This document shows, piece after piece, positions 45,567 through 54,630 of a stretch of DNA of 64,000 nt (positions are counted from its first letter, which is position 1; each line of letters opens with the position of its first letter). A program made the position numbers and the translations under genes. The notes beneath the pieces were generated by a model. That model worked only from the letters and a program-made list of their open reading frames with translations, was not told where the DNA came from and searched no databases. The stretch lies in the NCBI RefSeq assembly GCF_001021165.1, contig NZ_AZAY01000002.1, forward strand, positions 1 to 64,000, written 5' to 3'. This DNA comes from Marinitoga sp. 1197 (lineage in GTDB: Bacteria; Thermotogota; Thermotogae; Petrotogales; Petrotogaceae).

Positions 45567-47592
45567 ATCATTACTAGAAATAGGAGTTGAAGAATTACCA
45601 TCAAGTGAATATGAAAATATAATAAAACAATTATATACATATACAGAAGAAGAATTAAAATCAAGAAACATATCCTATTCCAAATTACAGGTGTTCATAG
45701 CGCCAAGAAGATTTGGAATATTATTAGAGGGACTGCCTGAAAAAGAACCGGATAGAACAATAGAAAGAAAAGGTCCCGCAAAAAAAGTTGCTTTTGATGA
45801 AAATGGTAATCCAGCCAGACCATACCAAGGATTTTTAAACTCATTAAAAGGTGAAAATTATGAAATAAAAGAAAAAGAAATAAAAGGCAATATATATATG
45901 TTTGCAAAAATAAAAAAAGAAGGTAAAAAAATATCTGAAACTCTATCGGAGATATATCCATCAATAATAAAAAAATTAAGATTTAAAAAACCAATGAGAT
46001 GGGGTAATGGTGATTATGAATTTATAAGGCCAGTACACTGGGTAGTGGCATTGTTGAATTATGATATAGTAGACTTCGAATTGTTTGGAATAAACACATC
46101 GAGAAAAACATTTGGACACAGATTCCTTGGAAAAGGTGAAATATCCATAAACCATCCGGAAAATTATTTTAATGAATTAAGAGAAAACTTTGTAATAGCA
46201 GATTATACAGAAAGAAAAGAAAGAGTAGAAAAAGAAATAGAAGCAATTTCAACAAATAACGAACTAAAAATCGAAAAAGATGAGGAATTAATAAATGAAA
46301 TAACACAACTAACCGAATATCCAACAGCAGTATTGGGATCATTTAATGAAGAATATCTGGATTTGCCAGAAGAAGTAATAAAAATTACAGTAAAACATCA
46401 TCAAAGAAGTTTCGTAGCAAAAAAAGAAAATAAAATAACAAATTATTACGTTGCATTTCAAGACGGATTAAGCGAAGAAAAAAACGTTACAAATGGATAT
46501 TCAAGAGTTATAAATGCAAGGCTTGATGATGCAAAATTCTATTATAAAGAAGACCTGAATACAGATGAAGAAACATATCTATCCAAATTAAATGAAATAA
46601 CCTATCAAGCAGGTCTTGGAACATATTTAGACAAAGTGAAAGCGTTAAAAGAAATATCAAAAATAATAGCAGAAAAACTCAACTACAAAAACCAAAATCT
46701 ATTAAAAGCAGCAGAACTCTCTAAAATAGATATTCCCACACATATAGTATATGAATTTCCTGAACTTCAAGGAACAATGGGAAGAATATATCTAAAGCAC
46801 AAAGGTTATAAAGAAGATATATACATGGTTCCAGAAGAACATTATAGACCAATTGAAGAAAATGATGAATTGCCATCAGATTTGAACTCATTAATAATAT
46901 CATTATCAGACAAATTATATGATATAATTGGTTTCTTTGGAATCAAAAAAATACCAACTGGTTCAAAAGACCCATTTGCACTTAGAAGAAAAGCATATGG
47001 GGTTTTAAGGATAATAATAGAAAACAATTGGGATATAGACCTAAATGAAATAATGAAAGAAATTGCAAAAATTATAAATATTGAATATCTCGAAAAAGAA
47101 ATCGCAGATTTCTTTAAAGGTAGATTTGAAACATATCTATCTAAAAAAGGAATATCAACCGATGTAATAAATACAGTAACAATAAACTGGAATAAACCAC
47201 TACGCGCATTAATATCAGCTCAAGCTTTAAATAAAGTAGTATACTCTGAAAACTTTAAAACATTCATAAAAACATTTCAAAGAGTACAGAATATATCCAG
47301 AAAACACGACTCTTTAAAATATGAAGGAAGATTATTTAAAGAAGAAGCAGAAAAACAATTATTCGATGAATACCTCACAGTAAAAAGCAAGATGGAAGAA
47401 AAAATAGAACATCTGGATTATGAAAGTGCAATAGAAGAATTATTAAAATTAAAAAGTGCAATAGACAATTACTTTGATAATGTTTTTGTTATGGATAAAG
47501 ACGAAAGTATAAGAATAAACAGATTGGGATTTTTAAAAAACATAGCCAATTTATTCCTTGAATTTGGTGATATTGAAAAGTTGTATAGTTAA
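45559..47592 (+). CDS. glyS: Glycine--tRNA ligase beta subunit
   Basis: The tRNA-binding beta subunit (677 residues from ATG 45559). Typical stretches are [62 protein letters not shown] and [15 protein letters not shown]. The C-terminal anticodon-binding region is complete. It follows glyQ with an 8-nt overlap. Repeat copy D begins 54 bp after the stop codon, in what would be the 3' end of the transcript. Confidence 0.97.
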   Translation: MNKSLLEIGVEELPSSEYENIIKQLYTYTEEELKSRNISYSKLQVFIAPRRFGILLEGLPEKEPDRTIERKGPAKKVAFDENGNPARPYQGFLNSLKGENYEIKEKEIKGNIYMFAKIKKEGKKISETLSEIYPSIIKKLRFKKPMRWGNGDYEFIRPVHWVVALLNYDIVDFELFGINTSRKTFGHRFLGKGEISINHPENYFNELRENFVIADYTERKERVEKEIEAISTNNELKIEKDEELINEITQLTEYPTAVLGSFNEEYLDLPEEVIKITVKHHQRSFVAKKENKITNYYVAFQDGLSEEKNVTNGYSRVINARLDDAKFYYKEDLNTDEETYLSKLNEITYQAGLGTYLDKVKALKEISKIIAEKLNYKNQNLLKAAELSKIDIPTHIVYEFPELQGTMGRIYLKHKGYKEDIYMVPEEHYRPIEENDELPSDLNSLIISLSDKLYDIIGFFGIKKIPTGSKDPFALRRKAYGVLRIIIENNWDIDLNEIMKEIAKIINIEYLEKEIADFFKGRFETYLSKKGISTDVINTVTINWNKPLRALISAQALNKVVYSENFKTFIKTFQRVQNISRKHDSLKYEGRLFKEEAEKQLFDEYLTVKSKMEEKIEHLDYESAIEELLKLKSAIDNYFDNVFVMDKDESIRINRLGFLKNIANLFLEFGDIEKLYS

Positions 47593-47646
47593 TGATTTTG
47601 AAAATAAAAGTAATTATTGATTTTTAATTATTAATTTTTAATTATA

Positions 47647-47843
47647 CGATGTCTAAAAAGTCAAATTCACTCAGGCAGCTCGATTGCTTATCCTTAAAAT
47701 TATTCATTCTCAGCCGTCGCTCAGATTTTTCATCCATGAAAAAGCTTCACTCAAAAAAACATCCTGTTTTTTTGACGGCTTCCATTCATAATTTTAAGGG
47801 CAATCTTCGAGCCTTCATTTCATTTGAGACTTTTTAGACACCT
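47647..47843 (-). mobile_element. Cloverleaf repeat, copy D (197 bp)
   Basis: Same ends as copies B and C (TGTCTAAAAAGTC ... GACTTTTTAGACA) and the same apical hairpins as copy B (TTTTTCAT/ATGAAAAA and CAAAAAAAC/GTTTTTTTG). No clean target duplication is seen; the flanks are low-complexity AT. A small open frame across it is a by-product of the repeat. Confidence 0.88.
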
Positions 47844-47897
47844 ATTTAAATTTAATTACTATTATAAATTATTGATTTTTAAATTATATTCAAATTA

Positions 47898-47910
47898 GAC
47901 TTTTTAGACA
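47898..47910. repeat. Solo terminal repeat (GACTTTTTAGACA)
   Basis: One isolated 13-bp end of the cloverleaf family 55 bp beyond copy D. No matching direct repeats are seen around it. It may be the remains of an older copy. Confidence 0.6.
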
Positions 47911-47976
47911 TTCCATTATGTTCACGTAAATTGATAATTTCAGAAAATAATACTCTCACGTTATTTTTTTGAGATT

Positions 47977-48174
47977 ATTAGATTTTTTTAATTTTATATG
48001 TAGCGAAGGCTTGAAAATTCCCGAATGGAAGGATTACGTGAGCCGTCAAAATCACAAGGATGTGATTTTGAGCGCAGCCGAGCACGGATGCGAGTCTAAG
48101 CGACGGCGGCAAGTAATCCTGTAATGAGGAAAAGAATTTTCCGCCTGAGTGAATATAAAATAAAAAAATCTAAT
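47977..48174 (+). mobile_element. Cloverleaf repeat, divergent copy G (about 198 bp)
   Basis: Its outer arms are unrelated to copies A-E but pair with each other (ATTAGATTTTTTT near 47977, AAAAAAATCTAAT near 48162). Inner steps AAAATTC/GAATTTT, AGGATTAC/GTAATCCT and GCCGTC/GACGGC follow. The apex has AAAATCAC/GTGATTTT and a second arm with GAGCACGGATGCGAG. Structure is conserved while most paired sequence is not. Confidence 0.75.
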
Positions 48175-48223
48175 ATAAAAAATATAAAAATTAAAAACGC
48201 AGATAGAAGCGGAGCTGGAATTT

Positions 48224-49345
48224 ATGAAAATGGATTTATTAAATTACAGAAACATAAAAAAGTGCAAACATTTTGTTCCAATTTACAAAAGACCAACAAA
48301 ATACTTCGAAATTAACTATGAAGGAATAACAATAGTAGCCAGCTATGATGAATACGACAATAGAAGAAAAACAGCAAAGATATCCAGAGAATCAAGAAAA
48401 TTAAAATTAAACCATATATATCATATAATAGCTGTATATCTATACTTTCGAAAAAATGGAAAAGATGTCAGGGGAATAGAAGTAACCCTTGAAAATAAAG
48501 TCCATTATTTTTCTGAAAGATGGATAGAAAGAAAAATGCCATTATTAAAAAAAGAAATAGAATATTTTAAAACACCTCAGGAAAAAACACCAGGAAATCA
48601 CTGTAAATTCTGTAAAATAAAGGTTCAATGTCACAGAGAATTACTAAAAAAAGGGGACATATCCATAGTTCCTGGCATATCAACAAGCTATCTGAAATTA
48701 TTAAAAGATATAAATATCAACCCTATAAAAGCAGTAGAAGCAAATAAAATAGAACAGGTACCACCACAATTCAGAAAACCATTATATAATCTTAAATCAT
48801 TACTTGAAAACAAACCAATAATAATAAACAAATTTGACATACCAAAAAAATACATAGTATATGATGTTGAAACATATAGAGACCTTGATTTCCTACACGG
48901 AATATTAATAAAAAACAAATATAAAGCATTTTTAAATTTGGAAAATATAGATGATAACCTTGAGAGATTTTTAAAATTCATAGATTCAACAAAAGATATA
49001 ATAGTTCATTATGATGTTTATGACATAAAAAGACTTCAAATGATAACAAAAAACATATCACATCTATATAAATATCTCTACAAAATCGAAGACAGGTCAT
49101 ATGACTTATACGAAAAAATACAGAAAAATATAGCGATTCCAGTAACATCATATTCATTAAAAGACATAAGCAAATATTTTGGCTACAAATGGAGAACAGA
49201 TTTAAACGGATATGCCATATTTATAGAGTACAAAAATTACTTAAAAGGACATAAAGAAAGTCTGGAAAAAATAATAAAATACAACGAAGATGATTGCAGG
49301 GCAACAGCAATGATAATGGAAAAATTAAGGGAGTTGATGAAATGA
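48224..49345 (+). CDS. TM0106-type RecB-like nuclease with RNase H-like exonuclease domain
   Basis: A 373-residue protein. The N-terminal region is a shortened RecB/Cas4-like PD-(D/E)XK domain with a Fe-S cysteine set: one Cys near residue 14 (KKCKHF) and three in HCKFCKIKVQCHREL near 128. The C-terminal domain is an RNase H-like exonuclease (YprB type) with YDVETYRD, VHYDVYDIKRLQ and YNEDDCRATAMIMEKL carrying the acidic residues. This matches the TM0106 RecB-like family (name from memory), which is usually 100 or so residues longer at the N-terminus. It overlaps era by 4 nt. Repeat G ends 50 bp before the start, so its 5' end may have been trimmed. Confidence 0.8.
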   Translation: MKMDLLNYRNIKKCKHFVPIYKRPTKYFEINYEGITIVASYDEYDNRRKTAKISRESRKLKLNHIYHIIAVYLYFRKNGKDVRGIEVTLENKVHYFSERWIERKMPLLKKEIEYFKTPQEKTPGNHCKFCKIKVQCHRELLKKGDISIVPGISTSYLKLLKDININPIKAVEANKIEQVPPQFRKPLYNLKSLLENKPIIINKFDIPKKYIVYDVETYRDLDFLHGILIKNKYKAFLNLENIDDNLERFLKFIDSTKDIIVHYDVYDIKRLQMITKNISHLYKYLYKIEDRSYDLYEKIQKNIAIPVTSYSLKDISKYFGYKWRTDLNGYAIFIEYKNYLKGHKESLEKIIKYNEDDCRATAMIMEKLRELMK

Positions 49346-50244
49346 AAAGTGGATTTGTAGCAGTAGCAGGAAAACCAAATGTTGGGAAATCCACATTAAT
49401 AAATGCGATAATGAAAAGAAAAGTGGTTATAGTGTCAGATAAACCACAAACCACAAGAAATAGGGTAAATTGCATATTGAATACACCAGATGCACAGATA
49501 GTATTGGTGGATACACCGGGGATACATAAACCATTACATAAATTTGGAGAATATATGGTAAAAATAGCAATAAACGCATTAAAAGGGCAGGATTTAATAC
49601 TCTTTTTAATAGATCCAATAGATATGGTTAGAGAATCAGACCTGAACATAGCCAGAATAATAAAAGAATCCGGTATCCCCACAATACTGATAATAAACAA
49701 AGTAGATGCAGCAACACAAAATCAAATAGAAGAAGCAGAAAAAAGAATAAAAACAGTACTTGACGAAAAATCAAATGTCATAGCAGAATTCAAAATTTCA
49801 GCATTAACAGGTAAAAACATATCAGAATTACTTGAAAAAATAATAGAAGTATTACCAGAAGGGCCACAATATTTTCCTGAAGACATGACAACAGACAGGC
49901 CGTTAGCATTTATGATATCAGAATTAATAAGGGAAAAAATATTCCATTTAACCTCAGAAGAAATACCGCATTCTACAGCAGTAGTGGTGGAAGAAATAAC
50001 AAATAAAGAAAACCTTATATATATCAGAGCAGAAATATATATTGAAAGACAATCGCAAAAAGGTATAATCATAGGGCAAAAAGGAAGAATGATAAAAAAA
50101 ATAGGAATGCTCGCAAGAAAGGATATAGAAATGCTACTTGATGACAGAGTTTATCTTGATTTATATGTAAAAGTAAAAGACAAATGGAGACAAAAAGATT
50201 CGATAATATTAAATACAATAGGACTGAAAAACGACCTGGAATAA
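49342..50244 (+). CDS. era: GTPase Era
   Basis: Era binds the 3' end of 16S rRNA and helps 30S assembly. The 300-residue protein has the G1 loop GKPNVGKSTL, G2/G3 region SDKPQTTRNRVNCI and DTPGIHKP, G4 NKVD, and a C-terminal KH domain (ERQSQKGIIIGQKGRMIKKIG). The ATG at 49342 follows AAGGGAGTTGATGAA and overlaps the upstream stop; an in-frame ATG further upstream (49294) lies inside the nuclease gene. Repeat H follows 58 bp after the stop. Confidence 0.97.
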   Translation: MKSGFVAVAGKPNVGKSTLINAIMKRKVVIVSDKPQTTRNRVNCILNTPDAQIVLVDTPGIHKPLHKFGEYMVKIAINALKGQDLILFLIDPIDMVRESDLNIARIIKESGIPTILIINKVDAATQNQIEEAEKRIKTVLDEKSNVIAEFKISALTGKNISELLEKIIEVLPEGPQYFPEDMTTDRPLAFMISELIREKIFHLTSEEIPHSTAVVVEEITNKENLIYIRAEIYIERQSQKGIIIGQKGRMIKKIGMLARKDIEMLLDDRVYLDLYVKVKDKWRQKDSIILNTIGLKNDLE

Positions 50245-50302
50245 AAAAAGAATTTTTTGGATCGTGTATAATTAAAATAAAAAATATAATAAATATATAA
50301 TC

Positions 50303-50498
50303 TAAATATTTCAAAAAATAATATGAGAGAAAGCTTGAAATTTCCTGAAAAATTTTGAATGAAGTCGGTCAAAATCACATGGATGTGATTTTGAGTGAAA
50401 CCGAGCACGGATGCGAGTTTGAACGACCGGCGGGAATGAAAAATTTTGAAGATTAGAAATTTCACCGCTTGATCGAATATTATTTTGAGAAATATTTA
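50303..50498 (+). mobile_element. Cloverleaf repeat, divergent copy H (about 196 bp)
   Basis: Outer arms TAAATATTTC near 50303 and GAAATATTTA near 50489, then GAAATTTC/GAAATTTC and AAAATTTT/AAAATTTT steps, CGGTC/GACCG, and apical arms AAAATCACAT/ATGTGATTTT plus a second arm with GAGCACGGATGCGAG. It shares the unpaired GAATGAAG and GGGAATGA motifs with other copies. It occupies most of the gap between era and the convergent recombinase gene. Confidence 0.78.
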
Positions 50499-50528
50499 AT
50501 AGTAAAAAAATAACTATACTATTTCTAT

Positions 50529-51458
50529 TTATTCATTAAAATCAATAAGTTCATCCGCTTCAAGTGCAACAGAAGTTGCTTCATGATAATAAATCTGTGT
50601 TGTAGAAATATTCTTATGTCCTGCAATCTGTTTCGCAGCTTCTATGCCATGGTTTAAAGCTATTTTTGTAATAACAGTATGTCTGAATGAATGTGCAGAC
50701 AACTTTTTTCCGCCTCTAAAATCCTTCAAACCCAACTCATTAAAATATTTATCAATAATCATCTGAATAGCTCTTTCCGTTAAAGCATTTCCATATGAAT
50801 TCTTTGAAAGTGAAATAAATAAAGGATCATTTGGTTTAACCTTTTTTATCTTATTCCTTTCTTTTAAATAATCATTTATCGCTTCATATACATCCTTATG
50901 AAGTGAAATTATAGAATCCTTTCCAACATGACCTTTGGATTTATAATGCAGTAAAACCTTATTATTTCTTTTTACAATATCTCTTATTTTTATCCTCGTT
51001 AAAGAATATGTTCTTATACCTGTATATGCGAGCAATTTTATTATTGCCATATTTCTTTTTCCAGACAAATTTGACGTATCAATAGTTTGAAAAATCTCTC
51101 TTATCTCATCGTCTGTTAATATATCCTTTTGATGTCCAAAAGGTCTTTTGGCTCCTTTTACATTCCTTGCAATATTTGCATATAATCCTCTGTCTTCTAA
51201 AAAAGCAAAAAAACGCCTTATACCTGATAGGTATAAATTTACAGTATATGGACTTTTTTCCTTTAATAAAAAGGTTTTCCACATTTTAACTGTTTTTGGT
51301 GTTGGCTTTGATACATTGCGTTTTCTCAAATAATTTAAAAAATATTTTATAGACTTTGTATATTGTTTTTTTGTCTCATCAGTCACATCATCGAGTTCTT
51401 CAAGAAATTCAATGAGAATCTCATCAAATTTATTTATCTCTTTTCTTTCTATTTCCAC
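50529..51458 (-). CDS. Tyrosine recombinase (XerC/D-like)
   Basis: A 309-residue site-specific recombinase: N-terminal SAM-like core-binding domain (residues 10-100) and a catalytic domain with TGIRTYSLTR (first Arg), KSKGHVGKD (Lys), SAHSFRHT (His-x-x-Arg), AGHKNISTTQIYYH (second His and the Tyr nucleophile). The set is complete. GTG 51458 is favoured because AGAGGT lies seven bases upstream; a TTG at 51464 is only one base from it. It overlaps the Lon-like gene by 10 nt. It could be the chromosome-dimer resolvase or an element integrase; no phage or island genes surround it, favouring the former. Confidence 0.9.
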   Translation of the reverse strand: MEIERKEINKFDEILIEFLEELDDVTDETKKQYTKSIKYFLNYLRKRNVSKPTPKTVKMWKTFLLKEKSPYTVNLYLSGIRRFFAFLEDRGLYANIARNVKGAKRPFGHQKDILTDDEIREIFQTIDTSNLSGKRNMAIIKLLAYTGIRTYSLTRIKIRDIVKRNNKVLLHYKSKGHVGKDSIISLHKDVYEAINDYLKERNKIKKVKPNDPLFISLSKNSYGNALTERAIQMIIDKYFNELGLKDFRGGKKLSAHSFRHTVITKIALNHGIEAAKQIAGHKNISTTQIYYHEATSVALEADELIDFNE

Positions 51459-53815
51459 AGCCAAAACCTCTTTTTAGTGGGATGTAATTTCTTTAAATAC
51501 CTTATTCCTTCCAATACCCTATAATTTACCGTATCCTTTTCATAATTCCCAAATTCATCTGTTTTCCCAGCTTTTTTATCCATCATTATATCTATCGCAT
51601 CATCTACATTTTTTACAACATATATATGAAATTTATTATTTTTAATAGCTTCTTCAATTTCATGATTCAACACAATATTTTTAACATTTTGATATGGAAT
51701 TACTACGCCATGTTTCGAGTTTAATCCCTTAATTTTACATACATTATAAAAACCTTCTATCTTTTCTATTATTCCACCAACAGGCTGTATATTCCCATTC
51801 TGATCAATAGAACCTGTTACAGCAAAATTTTGCTTTATTGGAACAGCTGATATTGCAGATATCAACGCCAAAACCTCTGCAAGAGATGCACTGTCTCCTT
51901 CGAGTATAGAATACACTTGTTCAAAACTTATTGAGGCAGAAAATACCATGTTTTCATCAAGATGATACTTTGAATAAAAATAATTTTCTATAATATACGT
52001 TGATTTCCTGTGTATTTTTCCGCTCATATCAGAATCCCTTTGAATATCGAGCAATCCCGCCTGCTTTGCCGAGAAAACTTTAGCTGTTATCTTTACAGGC
52101 ACTCCAAAGGATAACGTATCTACCTCCATAACCGTTAAACCATTTATCTGACCGATTTTCATACCATCTGTCTCCAAAATCAATTGCCCATCTTTTATTG
52201 AATCCATTATTTTATCCCTGTATAAAGAGAACATGTTTTCATGTTTTTTAATAGCTTCTTTTACAGCATTGCCATCAACATATGGTATAGTATCACTATA
52301 TCTATCAGAAATATAATTTGATTCAAGTATAATGTTCTTTAATAATCCAAATTTTGCAGAAAGCTTATCATTTCTTCCATTAATTCGACATGAATACTTT
52401 ATCAATTCTTCTATTGCCTTTTTCGTAAAATCTCTTAAATTATTTTCCTTTATTATATTTTTTACAAACTGTGCAAAATAATCAGCATTTTCCTTATTTA
52501 AATCGATTTCCGTATCAAAAGGTACCTTTATATTAAATAATTTTTTAAAATCGGGATCATAAGCATATAACATTTCATACATCCACTCTTCTCCTATTAA
52601 AATTACCTTTATATCAAGTGGAATAGGGTCTGGCTCCAGAGTATGAACAACACTTAATCCCATTTTCCCCTCTAAATTCTCTATCTTCACTTCCCTATTC
52701 ATCAAAGCATTTTTTAACGCTTCCCATACATATGGATTTCTCATAACCTTTTCAGCATCAAGAATTAAATATCCACCATTAGCCTTATGTAGCATCCCTG
52801 GCTTTATCATCATAAAATCTGTTTTTAATACACCCATTTGCGAAATATACTCAATCTTCCCTATTAATGAAGAATAAGTTGGATCCGTTGCTTCTATTAC
52901 AGGAGCTCCACTTATTGATGAATTGTCGATTATAATATTTACAGAATATTTCTTTCTATAATATTTTAATATATTTTCATCGGATAAAATTTCTGGAAAG
53001 TTTTCTGACAGGTCGTTTTTTATATCATTTAAATATTCAACCACATCAGAATTTCCATTATACTTTTTTATAAGATTCTCAAATATTCCAGATATTGTAA
53101 ATAAAGCCCAATATTTTTCAAGATTTCTCAATTGTTCACGATAACTTTTATCAGTTTCTGTTATTTTTATCATAGCTTTTTCCATCAATTGCCTTAAAAT
53201 AGGAGTTTTTTCTTCATACTTACTTTTTATATCTTCTGGTAATTTTTCATACTCCTCATCCGTTAGCTCTTTACCTTCATATACTGGTATAGTTACAGCA
53301 CCGTCGGATGTAAATTGTAGCTTAAAACTCAAACTTTCCACTTGTTTTTTCAAATCTTCCCATATTTTTTTTCTTTCATTTAAATATTCCTGCTCTAATT
53401 GTGTCCTTTTTTGTGAAAAGTCCTCACCTTCAAGTCCTTTTTTTATAGCATTAAAAGCCATTTCTATGGTTTCTTCAAGCTCGTTTTTAAAAATTTTAGC
53501 CTCTCCAGATTTCAATGAAATGGCTTTTGGCCTCATCGAATTCTTAAAATTATAAACATAAATATAATCCTTTGGTGTTTTTTTATTTGTTGAATATTGT
53601 GCCAAAATATTTTTAGCAAAAGTCCTCCTGCCTGTATTTACTGGACCTGTTATAAAAATATTATGTGTTTTCTGTTCTATTTCAAGGCCCATTAAAATAG
53701 ATTCGTATGCTCTTTTCTGACCAAAATATTGTGTTATTGGCTTTAAACTCTCTGTAGTTTCAAAATTCAATTGTGGCATATTAATCTTAAAATCTTCTAA
53801 TTTTAATTTCAACAT
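51449..53815 (-). CDS. Lon-like ATP-dependent protease (AAA_32/LonC-type)
   Basis: A 788-residue protein. Residues 40-60 hold a Walker A-like loop GPVNTGRRTFAKN, lacking the usual GKT, and a coiled region spans about 120-260. A second AAA-type region has GGYLILDAEKVMRNPYVWE, and a C-terminal S16 protease domain has the catalytic dyad S642 (EGDSASLAE) and K685 (GGIIEKIEGF), spaced 43 residues as in Lon. The altered P-loop points to the AAA_32 Lon family, whose members may lack ATPase activity. It would degrade unfolded proteins in the cytosol. ATG 53815 follows GGAGGTGAA and a short GC hairpin. Confidence 0.9.
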   Translation of the reverse strand: MLKLKLEDFKINMPQLNFETTESLKPITQYFGQKRAYESILMGLEIEQKTHNIFITGPVNTGRRTFAKNILAQYSTNKKTPKDYIYVYNFKNSMRPKAISLKSGEAKIFKNELEETIEMAFNAIKKGLEGEDFSQKRTQLEQEYLNERKKIWEDLKKQVESLSFKLQFTSDGAVTIPVYEGKELTDEEYEKLPEDIKSKYEEKTPILRQLMEKAMIKITETDKSYREQLRNLEKYWALFTISGIFENLIKKYNGNSDVVEYLNDIKNDLSENFPEILSDENILKYYRKKYSVNIIIDNSSISGAPVIEATDPTYSSLIGKIEYISQMGVLKTDFMMIKPGMLHKANGGYLILDAEKVMRNPYVWEALKNALMNREVKIENLEGKMGLSVVHTLEPDPIPLDIKVILIGEEWMYEMLYAYDPDFKKLFNIKVPFDTEIDLNKENADYFAQFVKNIIKENNLRDFTKKAIEELIKYSCRINGRNDKLSAKFGLLKNIILESNYISDRYSDTIPYVDGNAVKEAIKKHENMFSLYRDKIMDSIKDGQLILETDGMKIGQINGLTVMEVDTLSFGVPVKITAKVFSAKQAGLLDIQRDSDMSGKIHRKSTYIIENYFYSKYHLDENMVFSASISFEQVYSILEGDSASLAEVLALISAISAVPIKQNFAVTGSIDQNGNIQPVGGIIEKIEGFYNVCKIKGLNSKHGVVIPYQNVKNIVLNHEIEEAIKNNKFHIYVVKNVDDAIDIMMDKKAGKTDEFGNYEKDTVNYRVLEGIRYLKKLHPTKKRFWLWK

Positions 53816-53829
53816 TTCACCTCCGTACT

Positions 53830-53840
53830 CGCCTGCGGCG
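53830..53840 (-). repeat. Short GC-rich hairpin before the Lon-like gene
   Basis: CGCC-GCA-GGCG on the minus strand, ending 7 bp before the GGAGGTG ribosome binding site, and preceded by TTATCCAATAACC. See the matching sites at 1544-1554 and 21278-21288. Confidence 0.5.
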
Positions 53841-53880
53841 GGTTATTGGATAAAAAACATTATAAAACCATTATGCTAAA

Positions 53881-53889
53881 ATTATATCA
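53881..53889 (-). promoter_or_regulatory. Extended -10 promoter of the Lon-like gene
   Basis: TGATATAAT on the minus strand (TATAAT 53881-53886), 65 bp before the start codon. Repeat F ends just upstream and supplies the -35 region. Confidence 0.55.
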
Positions 53890-53906
53890 CACAATAGTAA
53901 TGAAAT

Positions 53907-54100
53907 AGTGTGTCCAATTAGTAAAGCAAGCGAAAACTCGCGGATTGTCCGAAAAAATAGCGAATGAAACCGGTCAATTTTGCATGGATGCAAAATTGAG
54001 TGAAGCCGAACATGGATGTGAGTCTGATACGACCGGCGAGAATGAGCTATTTTTGAGGATTAACAATCAAGGTTTGAGCGACTTTACTTTTTGGACATCG
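53907..54100 (+). mobile_element. Cloverleaf repeat, divergent copy F (194 bp)
   Basis: Ends TGTCCAATTAG / CTTTTTGGACA, i.e. a degraded left end and a family-type right end. Inner steps ATTG/CAAT, AAAATAGC/GCTATTTT and CCGGTC/GACCGG; apical arms AATTTTGCAT/ATGCAAAATT. It keeps GAATGAAA and GAGAATGA at the same places as other copies. No clear target duplication. It lies between the pilin terminator and the Lon promoter. Confidence 0.82.
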
Positions 54101-54148
54101 TATAATAATAAAAGGATATAGCAAATCACTATATCCTTTATTATTATT
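54101..54148 (-). terminator. Terminator of the pilin gene
   Basis: A 19-bp stem made of ATAATAATAAAGGATATAG and its complement around loop TGATTTG, 20 bp after the pilin stop on the minus strand. Long but AT-rich and without a T-run after it, so it may also protect the mRNA end. Confidence 0.7.
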
Positions 54149-54167
54149 GGCATATGTTTTTATAATA

Positions 54168-54602
54168 TTAAAAAATAACCTTTAAAACTGGATATTTTTT
54201 AGTATCAGAAGGTGTATCATCAAGTGAAGAAAAATCTGTATTAGAACCACTCCATTTTAAAGTAGCATCCAAATTTTCAAGAGAATCAGCCTTATCGAAT
54301 TCATTGGTATAAAACACATAAACAACATTGCTGTTAACACTAAAATCAATACCGTCAACAGAGTTCTCAAGATAATTTCCAGCAATTAAAGCGTTGATAT
54401 CGGTTGGCAAAGAATCCTCATTGTAATAATACTGAATAACAGAATTTTCCAGAACCTTCATATCGTTTATAATCTTTGTCATCTTCGCCTTCATTACAAC
54501 ATTATTTACCATAGGAACAGCAAATGCTCCCAGAATAGCAATAACCGCCAGTACAATAAGCACTTCATACAAAGAAAATCCAGCTTTATTTTTCAAAGCC
54601 AT
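54168..54602 (-). CDS. Type IV pilin / major pseudopilin
   Basis: A 144-residue prepilin. The class III signal KNKAG is followed by FSLYEVLIVLAVIAILGAF with Glu5, and the long N-terminal helix continues to about residue 55. The C-terminal part is Asp/Ser/Asn-rich and looks like a GspG-type beta-sheet domain with an acidic loop that could bind calcium. The second of two nearby ATGs (54602) is favoured because AAGGGGGT lies seven bases upstream. It stands alone, has its own promoter and terminator, and lies between repeats E and F. It is the likely major subunit of the machine encoded at 36263-41855. Confidence 0.92.
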   Translation of the reverse strand: MALKNKAGFSLYEVLIVLAVIAILGAFAVPMVNNVVMKAKMTKIINDMKVLENSVIQYYYNEDSLPTDINALIAGNYLENSVDGIDFSVNSNVVYVFYTNEFDKADSLENLDATLKWSGSNTDFSSLDDTPSDTKKYPVLKVIF

Positions 54603-54630
54603 CCCCATACCCCCTTATATTAAATTTTTA

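Noticed and set aside
47649-47837. A 62-residue open frame across repeat D
   Set aside because: It is produced by the palindrome itself, has no ribosome binding site, and equivalent frames in the other copies are broken.
47647-47843. Target duplication around repeat D
   Set aside because: Flanks are simple AT sequence with many chance matches; no repeat lies at the expected distance from the ends.
48124-48315. A 63-residue open frame at the end of repeat G
   Set aside because: It begins inside the repeat, overlaps the nuclease start in another frame and lacks a ribosome binding site.
53907-54100. Target duplication around repeat F
   Set aside because: The best matches (AATAGTAATGA and ATAATAATAAA) have several mismatches and low complexity.
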